A DNA stretch of 64,000 bases from Hyperoodon ampullatus. Taxonomy: Eukaryota; Chordata; Mammalia; Artiodactyla; Ziphiidae. Position 1 is the first letter of the stretch. Every line of letters starts with the position of its first letter. The stretch covers positions 806,001-870,000 of the forward strand of contig CATKHW010000427.1 in NCBI GenBank assembly GCA_949752795.1. Direction: 5' to 3'. The position numbers and the translations under genes are program-made. This document shows, one piece after another, positions 38,248-52,151 of the stretch. Under the pieces are notes generated by a model. It was not told the DNA's origin. It saw nothing but the letters and a program-made list of their open reading frames with translations, and searched no databases.

Positions 38248-39985
38248 ATGTAAGTACCACAATTTTTTGAACCATTTTTATATTTCCTGGGATATTTAAG
38301 GTGTACCCAAGTTGAGGTCCTTGTAAGCAGTGCAGCCCTAAATTTTGGGGTGTCTCTGTCTTATTGATTTTCAGTTTTCCCAAGGTATATTCCCTAGACT
38401 GGAAGTGCCCTTGGCTCTGTAGCTCTGTTCTTTACTTGTTTTAGGGAACAGAATGCACTCCTCCAGAGAGGCAGTTCGCAAGTTACATCCCGCCCATCAG
38501 CATAACAAGGCTCACTGTTCTCCAGGGCCTGTGTTGCCTTTCTGGTTTTTACACATTTTGTGGATGTCCCTTTTGACCGGTGGGAAGTGATACTTCTATG
38601 TAGTGCAGACTTGCATTGCCCGCTTGCTTGCTTGGCCAAAAACGGCGTATGTGTTTTCTCCTGAATATATTCAGGAGAAAACGCATACGCCCTTTTTGGC
38701 CAAGTGCATCATTGTCGAAGTTGTGCCCCTCTTCCTGTGCTTTAAAGGCGATTCCAACGTACCTCTTGACATCTGTTTCCTGCTATTCTGGCGCGATTTC
38801 AAGTCCGCCTCGTTGCCTTCCCTGAACAGATTTTTGGACGATAGTTGTCCTTTATTACTCGGCCAGTTTGTGAATTGTTGTGCCCCTGAGCTCCATTTTT
38901 CAACTCGTTTTTGGTGAGCTGACCGCAAGTCCAAAATTTTGGTTCAGGACCTATGCTGGTTCACGGTGGTGGGCTGAGTCTTTGGATAATTCTTCTTTCT
39001 GCTGGTACGTTAGAGTAATATATGCCCGTCCTAATGTCTAACAGCTACTCTCTCATTGGTTCTCCCTCTTCCATTTCATCCTCTCCCAATTTGGCAACCT
39101 GTGCGAACCAGGAGGTTAAAGGGGCTGTCTCTCAAAGTTGTGAGGTTGATAGTAAAGCAGATGGTAAGGCAAACCGGATCACCAGGAGATGGACTATTCG
39201 TTGAGTTTTAGAAACCTTTCGTATTCACAGTGTGTCCGTTCTCTAGGTTTCCCGTACATGTTATAGCTGTAGTAATATTCCCTTCAACCTGGAGTGTTGG
39301 GACACATGGAATGGGTGCCATGCATTATTGCGTTAAAGGGTCTGCATTCGCTCACCCAATCTCACCAATCCTCTCAGTCCCAAGTGTCCAGCCTTATGCC
39401 ACATCCAGCTGTCATTGTAGATAGGGTCATTCCAGGTTTCATCAGAGACCCTGAAGGAATTGTAAAGAATTTCGCAGATTTTTTGTTCTGTTTTTGAAAT
39501 TCCTTTTTATAGTGGGTTTGTGCTGATTCTCACTGCCATGTTTATGCCAGTCTAGACATACTTGATTCCCTTACGGAGACATATCAATACATAGGTTTTA
39601 AGATTCTTACTAGTCAGATATATTCCTCTGCGGGAAATATGGGGTTTTGAGTCCCTTTCACTGAGGAAGGTGTAGGTCTTGTCTATTCCATAGTTGGTTT
39701 TTGGAACGGTACCTGTGCTTATATCAAACTCTGGTTTTATGCATCACCCCACCTCTCCTTCCCCCTTAAGCAGGCATAAGAGCGTTTTCTTAATATGAGA
39801 CAATGTCTTCTTTCCTAACTCAGTTCAAGTGTAGCCATGTTTACAGGATATTCATAAGTGATATCTTATGATAAGTTTCTTTTTCTCTGTGACTTATTTC
39901 ACTTAGAATCATCGTACCTGAATCCACCCATTTTGCTGCTACTGGTTTATGACATTGATTTCATGGCTGAATGATATTCCATCGT
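38248..39985. repeat. Satellite monomer 23 (1,738 bp)
   Basis: Starts ATGTAAGTACC. Palindrome at 38631-38704 with two mismatches. Has GAACAGAATGC near 38,446, later fixed in the right domain. Confidence 0.95.
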
Positions 39986-41722
39986 ACGTAAGTACCACAA
40001 TTTTTAAACCATTTTTATATTTCCTGGGATATTTAAGGTGTACCCAAGTTGAGGTCCTTGTAAGCAGTGCAGCCCTAAATTTTGGGGTGGCTCTGTCTTA
40101 TTGATTTTCAGAATTCCAAGGTATATTCCCTAGAATGGAAGTGCCCTTGGCTCTTTAGCTCTGTTCTTTACTTGTTTTAGGGAACACAATATACTCCACC
40201 AGAGAGGCAGTTGGCAATTTACAACCCGCCCATCAGCATAACAAGGCTCCCTGTTCTCCAGGGCCTGTCTTGCCTTTCTGGCTTTTACACATTTTGTGGA
40301 TGTCCCTTTTGAGCGGTGGGAAGTGATACTTCTTTGAAGTGCAGATTTGCATTGCCCGCTTGCTTGCTTGGCCAAAAAGGGCGTATGCGTTTTCTCCTGA
40401 ATATATTCAGGAGAAAACGCATACGCCCTTTTTGGCCAAGTGCATCATTGTCGTAGTTGTGCCCCTCTTTCTGTGCTTTAAAGGCGATTCCAACGTACCT
40501 CTTGAAATCTGTTTCCTGCTATTCTGCCTCGCTTTCAAGTTCGCCTCGTTGCCTTCCCTCAACAGATTTTTGGACGATATTTGTCCTTTATTACTCGGCC
40601 ATTTTGTGAATTGCTGTGCCCCTTAGCTCCATTTTTCAACTCGTTTTTTGTGAGCTGACCGCAAGTCCAAAATTTTGGTTGAGGACCTATGCTGGTTCCC
40701 GGTGGGGGGCTGAGACTTTGGTTAGTTCTTCTTCCTGCCGAGAAGTTAGAGTGATATGTGCCCGTCCAAATGCCTAACAGCTACTCTCTCATTGGTTCTC
40801 CCTCTTCCCTTTCATCCTCTGCCAAATTGGAAACCTGTGCGAACCAGGAGGTTAAAGGTGCTGTCTCTCCAAGTTGGGAGATTGATAGTAAAGCAGATGG
40901 AAAGTCAAACCGGAGCACCAGGAGAGGGACTATTCGTTGAGTTTTAGAAACCTTTCGTATTCACAGTGTGTCCGTTCTCTAGGTTTCCCGTACATGTTAT
41001 AGCTGTAGTAATATTCCCTTTAACCTGGAGAGTTGGGACCCATGGAATGGGTGCCAGGCATTTCTGCTTTAAAGGGTCTGCATTTGCTCACCCAAACTCA
41101 CCAATCCTCTCAGTCCCAAGTGTCCCTCATTATGCCACATCCAGCTGTCATTGTAGATAGGGTCATTCAAGGGTTCATCAGAGACCCTGAAGGAATTGTA
41201 AAGAATATCCCAGTTTTTTTGTTTTGTTTTTGAAATTCCTTTTTATAGGAGGTTTGAGCTGATTCTCGCTGCCATGTTTATGCCAGTCTAGACACACTTG
41301 ATTCCCTTACGGAGACATATCAATACATAGGTTTTAAGATTCTTACTAGTCAGTTATTTTCCTCTGCGGGAAATATGGGGTTTTGAGTCCCTTTCGCTGA
41401 TGACGGTGTAGGTCTTGTCTATTCCATAGTTGGTTTTTGGAACGGTACCTGTGCTTATATCAAACTCTGGTTTTATGCATCACCCCACCTCTCCTTCCCC
41501 CTTAAGCAGGTATAAGAGTGTTTTCTAAATGTGAGACACTGTTCTCTTTCCTAACTCAGTTCAAGTGTAGCCATGTTTACAGGATCTTCACAAGTGATAT
41601 CTTATGATAACTTTCTTTTTCTGTGTGACTTATTTCACTTAGAATCATCGTACCTGAATCCACCCATTTTGCTGCTACTGGTCTTATGACATTGATTTCA
41701 TGGCTGCGGGATATACCATCGT
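39986..41722. repeat. Satellite monomer 24 (1,737 bp), contains the domain boundary
   Basis: Perfect palindrome at 40367-40440. Left-domain bases continue to about 41,250. Right-domain bases begin by about 41,355 (TTATTTTCCTCTGCGG), then GACGGTG near 41,402 and GCAGGTATAAG near 41,506. Confidence 0.95.
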
Positions 41723-43460
41723 ACGTAAGTACCACAATTTTTTGAACCATGTTTATATTTTCTGGGATACTTAAGGTGTATCCAAGTTGAGGTCCTTGTA
41801 TGCAGTGCAGCCCTAAATTTTGGGGTGGCTCTGTCTTATTGATTTTCAGTTTTCCCAAGGTATATTCCCTAGACTGGTAGTGCCCTTGGCTCTGTAGCTC
41901 TGTTCTTTACTTGTTTCAGGGAACAGAATGCACTCCTCCAGAGAGGCAGTTGGCAATTTACATCCCGCCCATCAGCATAACAAGGCTCCCTGTTCTCCAG
42001 GGCCTGTCTTGCCTTTCTTGTTCTTACACATTTTGTGGATGTCCCTTTTGACCGGTGGGAAGTGATACTTCTTTGTAGTGCAGATTTGCATTGCCCGCTT
42101 GCTTGCTTGGCCAAAAAGGGCGTATGCGTTTTCTCCTGAATATATTCAGGAGAAAACACATACGCCCTTTTTGGCCAAGTGCATCATTGTCGAAGATGTG
42201 CCCCTCTTCGTGTGCTTTAAAGGCGATTCCAACGTACCTCTTGAAATCTGTTTCCTGCTATTCTGCCTCGCTTTCAAGTCCGCCTCGTTGCCTTCCCTCA
42301 ACAGATTTTTGGACGATAGGTGTACTTTATTACTCGGCCAGTTTGTGAATTGCTGTGCCCCTGAGCTCCATTTTTCAACTCGTTTTTGGTGAGCTGACCG
42401 CAAGTCCAAAATTTTGGTTCAGGACCTATACTGGTTCCCGGTGGGTGGCTGAGAATTTGGTTAATTCTTCTTCCTGCTGGGAAATTACATTGATATGTGC
42501 CCGTCAAATGCCTAACAGCTACTCTCTCATTGGTTCTCCCTCTTCCCTTTCATCCTCTGCCAAATTGGCAACCTGTGCGAACCAAGAGGTTAAAGGGGCT
42601 GTCTCTCCAAGTTGGGAGGTTGATAGTAAAGCAGATGGAAAGTCCAACCGGAGCACCAGGAGAGGGACTATTCGTTGAGTTTTAGAAACCTTTCGTATTC
42701 ACAGTGTGTCCGTTCTCTAGGTTTCCCGCACATGTTATAGCTGTAGTAATATTCCCTTCAACCTGGAGAGTTGGGACCCATGGAATGGGTGCCATGCATT
42801 ATTGCTTTAAAGGGACTGCATTTGTTCGCCAAATCTCACCAATCGTCTCAGTCCCAAGTGTCCCTCCTTATGCCACATCCAGCTGTCGTTGTAGATAGGG
42901 TCATTCCAGCTTTCATCAGAGACCCTGAAGGAATTGTAAAGAATTTCCCAGTTTTTTTGTTTTGTTTTTGAAATTCCTTTTTATAGTGGGTTTGAGCTGA
43001 TTCTCGCTGCCATGTTTATGCCAGTCTAGACACACTTGATTCCCTTACGGAGACATATCAATACATAGGTTTTAAGATTCTTACTAGTCAGATATTTTCC
43101 TCTGCGGGAAATATGGGGTTTTGAGTCCCTTTCACTGAGGACGGTGTAGGTCTTGTCTATTCCATAGTTGGTTTTTGGAACGGTACCTGTGCTTATATCA
43201 AACTCTGGTTTTATGCATCACCCCACCTCTCCTTCCCCCTTAAGCAGGTATAAGAGTGTTTTCTAAATGTGAGACACTGTTCTCTTTCCTAACTCAGTTC
43301 AAGTGTAGCCATGTTTACAGGATCTTCATAAGTGATATCTTATGATAAGTTTCTTTTTCTGTGTGACTTATTTCACTTAGAATCATCGTACCTGAATCCA
43401 CCCATTTTGCTGCTACTGGTCTTATGACATTGATTTCATGGCTGAGGGATATTCCATCGT
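41723..43460. repeat. Satellite monomer 25 (1,738 bp), transitional
   Basis: Has most right-domain bases but keeps TTGGGACCC (near 42,772) and CAGATGG (near 42,632). Palindrome at 42106-42179 with one CpG-type mismatch. Confidence 0.95.
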
Positions 43461-45199
43461 ACGTAAGTACCACAATTTTTTGAACCATGTTTATATTTTC
43501 AGGGATACTTAAGGTGTATCCAAGTTGAGGTCCTTGTATGCAGTGCAGCCCTAAATTTTGGGGTGGCTCTGTCTTATTGATTTTCAGTTTTCCCAAGGTA
43601 TATTCCCTAGACTGGTAGTGCCCTTGGCTCTGTAGCTCTGTTCTTTACTTGTTTTAGGGAACAGAATGCACTCCTCCAGAGAGGCAGTTGGCAATTTACA
43701 TCCCGCCCATCAGCATAACAAGGCTCCCTGTTCTCCAGGGCCTGTCTTGCCTTTCTTCTTCTTACACATTTTGTGGATGTCCCTTTTGACCGGTGGGAAG
43801 TGATACTTCTTTGTAGTGCAGATTTGCATTGCCCGCTTGCTTGCTTGGCCAAAAAGGGCGTATGCGTTTTCTCCTGAATATATTCAGGAGAAAACGCATA
43901 CGCCGTTTTTGGCCAAGTGCATCATTGTCGAAGTTGTGCCCCTCTTCCTGTGCTTTAAAGGCGATTCCAACGTACCTCTTGAAATCTGTTTCCTGCTATT
44001 CTGCCTCGCTTTCAAGTCCGCCTCGTTGCCTTCCCTCAACAGATTTTTGGACGATAGTTGTCCTTTATTACTCGGCCAGTTTGTGAATTGCTGTGCCCCT
44101 GAGCTCCATTTTTCAACTCGTTTTTGGTGAGCTGACCGCAAGTCCAAAATTTTGGTTCAGGACCTATACTGGTTCCCGGTGGGTGGCTGAGAATTTGGTT
44201 AATTCTTCTTCCTGCCGGGAAATTACAGTGATATGTGCCCGTCCAAATGCCTAACAGCTACTCTCTCATTGGTTCTCCCTCTTCCCTTTCATCCTCTGCC
44301 AAATTGGCAACCTGTGCGAACCAAGAGGTTAAAGGGGCTGTCTCTCCAAGTTGGGAGGTTGATAGTAAAGCAGACGGAAAGTCAAACCGGAGCACCAGGA
44401 GAGGGACTATTCGTTGAGTTTTAGAAACCTTTCGTATTCACAGTGTGTCCGTTCTCTAGGTTTCCCGCACATGTTATAGCTGTAGTAATATTCCCTTCAA
44501 CCTGGAGAGTTCGGACCCATGGAATGGGTGCCATGCATTATTGCTTTAAAGGGTGTGCATTTGCTCACCCAATCTCAGCAATCGTCTCAGTCCCAAGTGT
44601 CCCTACTTATGCCACATCCAGCTGTCATTGTAGATAGGGTCATTCCAGCTTTCATCAGAGACCCTGAAGGAATTGTAAAGAATTTCCCAGTTTTTTTGTT
44701 TTGTTTTTGAAATTCCTTTTTATAGTGGGTTTGAGCTGATTCTCGCTGCCATGTTTATGCCAGTCTAGACACACTTGATTCCCTTACGGAGACATATCAA
44801 TACATAGGTTTTAAGATTCTTACTAGTCAGATATTTTCCTCTGCGGGAAATATGGGGTTTTGAGTCCCTTTCACTGAGGACGGTGTAGGTCTTGTCTATT
44901 CCATAGTTGGTTTTTGGAACGGTACCTGTGCTTATATCAAACTCTGGTTTTATGCATCACCCCACCTCTCCTTCCCCCTTAAGCAGGTATAAGAGTGTTC
45001 TCTAAATGTGAGACACTCTTCTCTTTCCTAACTCAGTTCAAGTGTAGCCATGTTTACAGGATCTTCATAAGTGATATCTTATGATAAGTTTCTTTTTCTG
45101 TGTGACTTATTTCACTTAGAATCATCGTACCTGAATCCACCCATTTTGCTGCTACTGGTCTTATGACATTGATTTCATGGCTGAGGGATATTCCATCGT
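43461..45199. repeat. Satellite monomer 26 (1,739 bp)
   Basis: First copy with the full right-domain set, including TTCGGACCC and CAGACGG. Palindrome at 43844-43917 with one mismatch (GCCGTTTTT). Confidence 0.95.
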
Positions 45200-46935
45200 A
45201 CGTAAGTACCACAATTTTTTGAACCATGTTTATATTTTCTGGGATACTTAAGGTGTATCCAAGTTGAGGTCCTTGTATGCAGTGCAGCCCTAAATTTTGG
45301 GGTGGCTCTGTCTTATTGATTTTCAGTTTTCCCAAGGTATATTCCCTAGACTGGTAGTGCCCTTGGCTCTGTAGCTGTGTTCTTTACTTGTTTTAGGGAA
45401 CAGAATGCACTCCTCCAGAGAGGCAGTTGGCAATTTACATCCCGCCCATCAGCATAACAAGGCTCCCTGTTCTCCAGGGCCTGTCTTGCCTTTCTTGTTC
45501 TTACACATTTTGTGGATGTCCCTTTTGACCGGTGGGAAGTGATACTTCTTTGTAGTGCAGATTTGCATTGCCCGCTTGCTTGCTTGGCCAAAAAGGGCGT
45601 ATGCGTTTTCTCCTGAATATATTCAGGAGAAAACGCATACGCCCTTTTTGTCCAAGTGCATCATTGTCGAAGTTGTGCCCCTCTTCCTGTGCTTTAAAGG
45701 CGATTCCAACGTACCTCTTGAAATCTGTTTCCTGCTATTCTGCCTCGCTTTCAAGTCCGCCTCATTGCCTTCCCTCAACAGATTTTTGGACGATAGTTGT
45801 CCTTTATTACTCGGCCAGTTTGTGAATTGCTGTGCCCCTGAGCTCCATTTTTCAACTCGTTTTTGGTGAGCTGACCGCAAGTCCAAAATTTTGGTTCAGG
45901 ACCTATACTGGTTCCCGGTGGGTGGCTGAGAATTTGGTTAATTCTTCTTCCTGCCGGGAAATTACAGTGATATGTGCCCGTCCAAATGCCTAACAGCTAC
46001 TCTCTCATTGGTTCTCCCTCTTCCCTTTCATCCTCTGCCAAATTGGCAACCTGTGCGAACCAAGAGGTTAAAGGGGCTGTCTCTCCAAGTTGGGAGGTTG
46101 ATAGTAAAGCAGCCGGAAAGTCAATCTGGAGCACCAGGAGAGGGTTTATTCGTTGAGTTTTAGAACCCTTTCGTATTCACAGTGTGTCCGTTCTCTAGGT
46201 TTCCTGCACATGTTATAGCTGTAGTAATATTCCCTTCAACCTGGAGAGTTCGGACCCATGGAATGGGTGCCATGCATTATTGCTTTAAAGGGTCTGCATT
46301 TGCTCACCCAATCTCACCAATCGTCTCAGTCCCAAGTGTCCCTCCTTATGCCACATCCAGCTGTCGTTGTAGATAGGGTCATTCCAGCTTTCATCAGAGA
46401 CCCTGAAGGAATTGTAAAGAATTTCCCAGTTTTTTTGTTTTGTTTTTGAAATTCCTTTTTATAGTGGGTTTGAGCTGATTCTCGCTGCCATGTTTATGCC
46501 AGTCTAGACACACTTGATTCCCTTACGGAGACATATCAATACATAGGTTTTAAGATTCTTACTAGTCAGATATTTTCCTGTGCGGGAAATATGGGGTTTT
46601 GAGTCCCTTTCACTGAGGACGGTGTAGGTCTTGTCTATTCCATAGTTGGTTTTTGGAACGGTACCTGTGCTTATATCAAACTCTGGTTTTATGCATCACC
46701 CCACCTCTCCTTCCCCCTTAAGCAGGTATAAGAGTGTTTTCTAAATGTGAGACACTGTTCTCTTTCCTAACTCAGTTCAAGTGTAGCCATGTTTACAGGA
46801 TCTTCATAAGTGATATCTTATAAGTTTCTTTTTCTGTGTGACTTATTTCACTTAGAATCATCGTACCTGAATCCACCCATTTTGCTGCTACTGGTCTTAT
46901 GACATTGATTTCATGGCTGAGGGATATACCATCGT
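45200..46935. repeat. Satellite monomer 27 (1,736 bp)
   Basis: Three-base deletion near 46,820 (ATCTTATAAGTTTC). Palindrome at 45583-45656 with one mismatch. GGGTTTATTCG near 46,142 links it to monomers 30 and 33. Confidence 0.95.
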
Positions 46936-48673
46936 ACGTAAGTACCACAATTTTTTGAACCATGTTTATATTTTCTGGGATACTTAAGGTGTATCCAAGT
47001 TGAGGTCCTTGTATGCAGTGCAGCCCTAAATTTTGGGGTGGCTCTGTCTTATTGATTTTCAGTTTTCCCAAGGTATATTCCCTAGACTGGTAGTGCCCTT
47101 GGCTCTGTAGCTCTGTTCTTTACTTGTTTTAGGGAACAGAATGCACTCCTCCAGAGAGGCAGTTGGCAATTTACATCCCGCCCATCAGCATAACAAGGCT
47201 CCCTGTTCTCCAGGGCCTGTCTTGCCTTTCTTGTTCTTACACATTTTGTGGATGTCCCCTTTGACCGGTGGGAAGTGATACTTCTTTGTAGTGCAGATTT
47301 GCATTGCCCGCTTGCTTGCTTGGCCAAAAAGGGCGTATGCGTTTTCTCCTGAATATATTCAGGAGAAAACGCATACGCCCTTTTTGGCCAAGTGCATCAT
47401 TGTCGAAGTTGTGCCCCTCTTCCTGTGCTTTAAAGGCGATTCCAACGTACCTCTTGAAATCTGTTTCCTGCTATTCTGCCTCGCTTTCAAGTCCGCCTCA
47501 TTGCCTTCCCTCAACAGATTTTTGGACGATAGTTGTCCTTTATTACTCGGCCAGTTTGTGAATTGCTGTGCCCCTGAGCTCCATTTTTCAACTCGTTTTT
47601 GGTGAGCTGACCGCAAGTCCAAAATTTTGGTTCAGGACCTATACTGGTTCCCGGTGGGTGGCTGAGAATTTGGTTAATTCTTCTTCCTGCCGGGAAATTA
47701 CAGTGATATGTGCCCGTCCAAATGCCTAACAGCTACTCTCTCATTGGTTCTCCCTCTTCCCTTTCATCCTCTGCCAAATTGGCAACCTGTGCGAACCAAG
47801 ATGTTAAAGGGGCTGTCATTCCAAGTTGGGAGGTTGATAGTAAAGCAGACGGAAAGTCAAACCGGAGCACCAGGAGAGGGACTATTCGTTGAGTTTTAGA
47901 AACCTTTCGTATTCACAGTGTGTCCGTTCTCTAGGTTTCCCGCACATGTTATAGCTGTAGTAATATTCCCTTCAACCTGGAGAGTTCGGACCCATGGAAT
48001 GGGTGCCATGCATTATTGCTTTAAAGGGTCTGCATTTGCTCACCCAATCTCACCAATCATCTCAGTCCCAAGTGTCCCTCCTTATGCCACATCCAGCTGT
48101 CGTTGTAGATAGGGTCATTCCAGCTTTCATCAGAGACCCTGAAGGAATTGTAAAGAATTTCCCAGTTTTTTTGTTTTGTTTTTGAAATTCCTTTTTATAG
48201 TGGGTTTGAGCTGATTCTCGCTGCCATGTTTATGCCAGTCTAGACACACTTGATTCCCTTACGGAGACATATCAATACATAGGTTTTAAGATTCTTACTA
48301 GTCAGATACTTTCTCTGCGGGAAATATGGGGTTTTGAGTCCCTTTCACTGAGGACGGTGTAGGTCTTGTCTATTCCATAGTTGGTTTTTGGAATGGTACC
48401 TGTGCTTATATCAAACTCTGGTTTTATGCATCACCCCACCTCTCCTTCCCCCTTAAGCAGGTATAAGAGTGTTTTCTAAATGTGAGACACTGTTCTCTTT
48501 CCTAACTCAGTTAAAGTGTAGCCATGTTTACAGGATCTTCATAAGTGATATCTTATGATAAGTTTCTTTTTCTGTGTGACTTATTTCACTTAGAATCATC
48601 GTACCTGAATCCACCCATTTTGCTGCTACTCGTCTTATGACATTGATTTCATGGCTGAGGGATATTCCATCGT
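46936..48673. repeat. Satellite monomer 28 (1,738 bp)
   Basis: Perfect palindrome at 47319-47392. CCAATCATCTC near 48,053 and TACTTTCTCTGCGG near 48,307 link it to monomers 32 and 35. Confidence 0.95.
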
Positions 48674-50412
48674 ACGTAAGTACCACAATTTTTTGAACCA
48701 TGTTTATATTTTCTGGGATACTTAAGGTGTATCCAAGTTGAGGTCCTTGTATGCAGTGCAGCCCTAAATTTTGGGGTGGCTCTGTCTTATTGATTTTCAG
48801 TTTTCCCAAGGTATATTCCCTAGACTGGTAGTGCCCTTGGCTCTGTAGCTCTGTTCTTTACTTGTTTTAGGGAACAGAATGCACTCCTACAGAAAGGCAG
48901 TTGGCAATTTACATCCCGCCCATCAGCATAACAAGGCTCCCTGTTCTCCAGGGCCTGTCTTGCCTTTCTTGTTCTTACACATTTTGTGGATGTCCCTTTT
49001 GACCGGTGGGAAGCAATACTTCTTTGTAGTGCAGATTTGCATTGCCCACTTGCTTGCTTGGCCAAAAAGGGCGTATGCGTTTTCTCCTGAATATATTCAG
49101 GACAAAACGCATACGCCCTTTTTGGCCAAGTGCATCATTGTCGAAGTTGTGCCCCTCTTCCTGTGCTTTAAAGGCGATTCCAACGTACCTCTTGAAATCT
49201 GTTTCCTGCTATTCTGCCTCGCTTTCAAGTCCGCCTCGTTGCCTTCCCTCAACAGATTTTTGGACGATAGTTGTCCTTTATTACTCGGCCAGTTTGTGAA
49301 TTGCTGTGCCCCTGAGCTCCATTTTTCAACTCGTTTTTGGTGAGCTGACCGCAAGTCCAAAATTCTGGTTCAGGACCTATACTGGTTCCCGGTGGGTGGC
49401 TGAGAATTTGGTTAATTCTTCTTCCTGCCGGGAAATTACAGTGATATGTGCCCGTCCAAATGCCTAACAGCTACTCTCTCATTGGTTCTCCCTCTTCCCT
49501 TTCATCCTCTGCCAAATTGGCAACCTGTGCGAACCAAGAGGTTAAAGGGGCTGTCTCTCCAAGTTGGGAGGTTGATAGTAAAGCAGACGGAAAGTCAAAC
49601 CGGAGCACCAGGAGAGGGACTATTCTTTGAGTTTTAGAAACCTTTTGTATTCACAGTGTGTCCGTTCTCTAGGTTTCCCGCACATGTTAAAGCTGTAGTA
49701 ATATTCCCTTCAACCTGGAGAGTTCGGACCCATGGAATGGGTGCCATGCATTATTGCTTTAAAGTGTCTGCATTTGCTCACCCAATCTCACCAATCGTCT
49801 CAGTCCCAAGTGTCCCTCCTTATGCCACATCCAGCTGTCGTTGTAGATAGGGTCATTCCAGCTTTCATCAGAGACCCTGAAGGAATTGTAAAGAATTTCC
49901 CAGTTTTTTTGTTTTGTTTTTGAAATTCCTTTTTATAGTGGGTTTGAGCTGATTCTCGCTGCCATGTTTATGCCAGTCTAGACACACTTGATTCCCTTAC
50001 GGAGACATATCAATACATAGGTTTTAAGATTCTTACTAGTCAGATATTTTCCTCTGCGGGAAATATGGGGTTTTGAGTCCCTTTCACTGAGGACGGTGTA
50101 GGTCTTGTCTATTCCATAGTTGGTTTTTGGAACGGTACCTGTGCTTATATCAAACTCTGGTTTTATGCATCACCCCACCTCTCCTTCCCCCTTAAACAGG
50201 TATAAGAGTGTTTTCTAAATGTGAGACACTGTTCTCTTTCCTAACTCAGTTCAAGTGTAGCCATGTTTACAGGATCTTCATAAGTGATATCTTATGATAA
50301 GTTTCTTTTTCTGTGTGACTTATTTCACTTAGAATCATCGTACCTGAATCCACCCATTTTGCTGCTACTGGTCTTATGACATTGATTTCATGGCTGAGGG
50401 ATATTCCATCGT
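48674..50412. repeat. Satellite monomer 29 (1,739 bp)
   Basis: Palindrome at 49057-49130 with one mismatch (CAGGACAAAACG). Its end (CCCTTAAACAGG near 50,188) was carried into the second block copy near 55,403. Confidence 0.95.
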
Positions 50413-52151
50413 ACGTAAGTACCACAATTTTTTGAACCATGTTTATATTTTCTGGGATACTTAAGGTGTATCCAAGTTGAGGTCCTTGTATGCAATGCAG
50501 CCCTAAATTTTGGGGTGGCTCTGTCTTATTGATTTTCAGTTTTCCCAAGGTATATTCCCTAGACTGGTAGTGCCCTTGGCTCTGTAGCTCTGTTCTTTAC
50601 TTGTTTTAGGGAACAGAATGCACTCCTCCAGAGAGGCAGTTGGCAATTTACATCCCGCCCATCAGCATAACAAGGCTCCCTGTTCTCCAGGGCCTGTCTT
50701 GCCTTTCTGGTTCTTACACATTTTGTGGATGTCCCTTTTGACCGGTGGGAAGTGATACTTCTTTGTAGTGCAGATTTGCATTGCCCGCTTGCTTGCTTGG
50801 CCAAAAAGGGCGTATGCGTTTTCTCCTGAATATATTCAGGAGAAAACGCATACGCCCTTTTTGGCCAAGTGCATCATTGTCGAAGTTGTGCCCCTCTTCC
50901 TGTGCTTTAAAGGCGATTCCAACGTACCTCTTGAAATCTGTTTACTGCTATTCTGCCTCGCTTTCAAGTCCGCCTCGTTGCCTTCCCTCAACAGATTTTT
51001 GGACGATAGTTGTCCTTTATAACTCGGCCAGTTTGTGAATTGCTGTGCCCCTGAGCTCCATTTTTCAACTCGTTTTTGGTGAGCTGACCGCAAGTCCAAA
51101 ATTTTGGTTCAGGACCTATACTGGTTCCCAGTGGGTGGCTGAGAATTTGGTTAATTCTTCTTCCTGCCGGGAAATTACAGTGATATGTGCCCGTCCAAAT
51201 GCCTAACAGCTACTCTCTCATTGGTTCTCCCTCTTCCCTTTCATCCTCTGCCAAATTGGCAACCTGTGCGAACCAAGAGGTTAAAGGGGCTGTCTCTCCA
51301 AGTTGGGAGGTTGATAGTAAAGCAGACGGAAAGTCAATCCGGAGCACAAGGAGAGGGTTTATTCGTTGAGTTTTAGAACACTTTCATATTCACAGTGTGT
51401 CCGTTCTCTAGGTTTCCCGCACATGTTATAGCTGTAGTAATATTCCCTTCAACCTGGAGAGTTCGGACCCATGGAATGGGTGCCATGCATTATTGCTTTA
51501 AAGTGTCTGCATTTGCTCACCCAATCTCACCAATCGTCTCAGTCCCAAGTGTCCCTCCTTATGCCACATCCAGCTGTCGTTGTAGATAGGGTCATTCCAG
51601 CTTTCATCAGAGACCCTGAAGGAATTGTAAAGAATTTCCCAGTTTTTTTGTTTTGTTTTTGAAATTCCTTTTTATAGTGGGTTTGAGCTGATTCTCGCTG
51701 CCATGTTTATGCCAGTCTAGACACACTTGATTCCCTTACGGAGACATATCTATACATAGGTTTTAAGATTCTTACTAGTCAGATATTTTCCTCTGCGGGA
51801 AATATGGGGTTTTGAGTCCCTTTCACTGAGGACGGTGTAGGTCTTGTCTATTCCATAGTTGGTTTTTGGAACGGTACCTGTGCTTATATCAAACTCTGGT
51901 TTTATGCATCACCCCACCTCTCCTTCCCCCTTAAGCAGGTATAAGAGTGTTTTCTAAATGTGAGACACTGTTCTCTTTCCTAACTCAGTTCAAGTGTAGC
52001 CATGTTTACAGGATCTTCATAAGTGATATCTTATGATAAGTTTCTTTTTCTGTGTGACTTATTTCACTTAGAATCATCGTACCTGAATCCACCCATTTTG
52101 CTGCTACTGGTCTTATGACATTGATTTCATGGCTGAGGGATATTCCATCGT
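50413..52151. repeat. Satellite monomer 30 (1,739 bp), block type A
   Basis: Perfect palindrome at 50796-50869. Appears identical to monomer 33. Confidence 0.95.

Larger units (their letters stand above)
1..41340. repeat. Left domain: heterogeneous monomers
   Basis: Monomers 1-24 carry many private substitutions and small indels, and neighbours are often less alike than copies several monomers away. Typical bases here are GGAAGTGCCC, GAACACAATG, GCAGGCATAAG, GAGGAAGGTG, TTGGGACCC, CCCGTACATG and ACCAGGAGG. The right limit is set where the alternative set of bases begins, within the monomer starting at 39,986. Confidence 0.8.
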
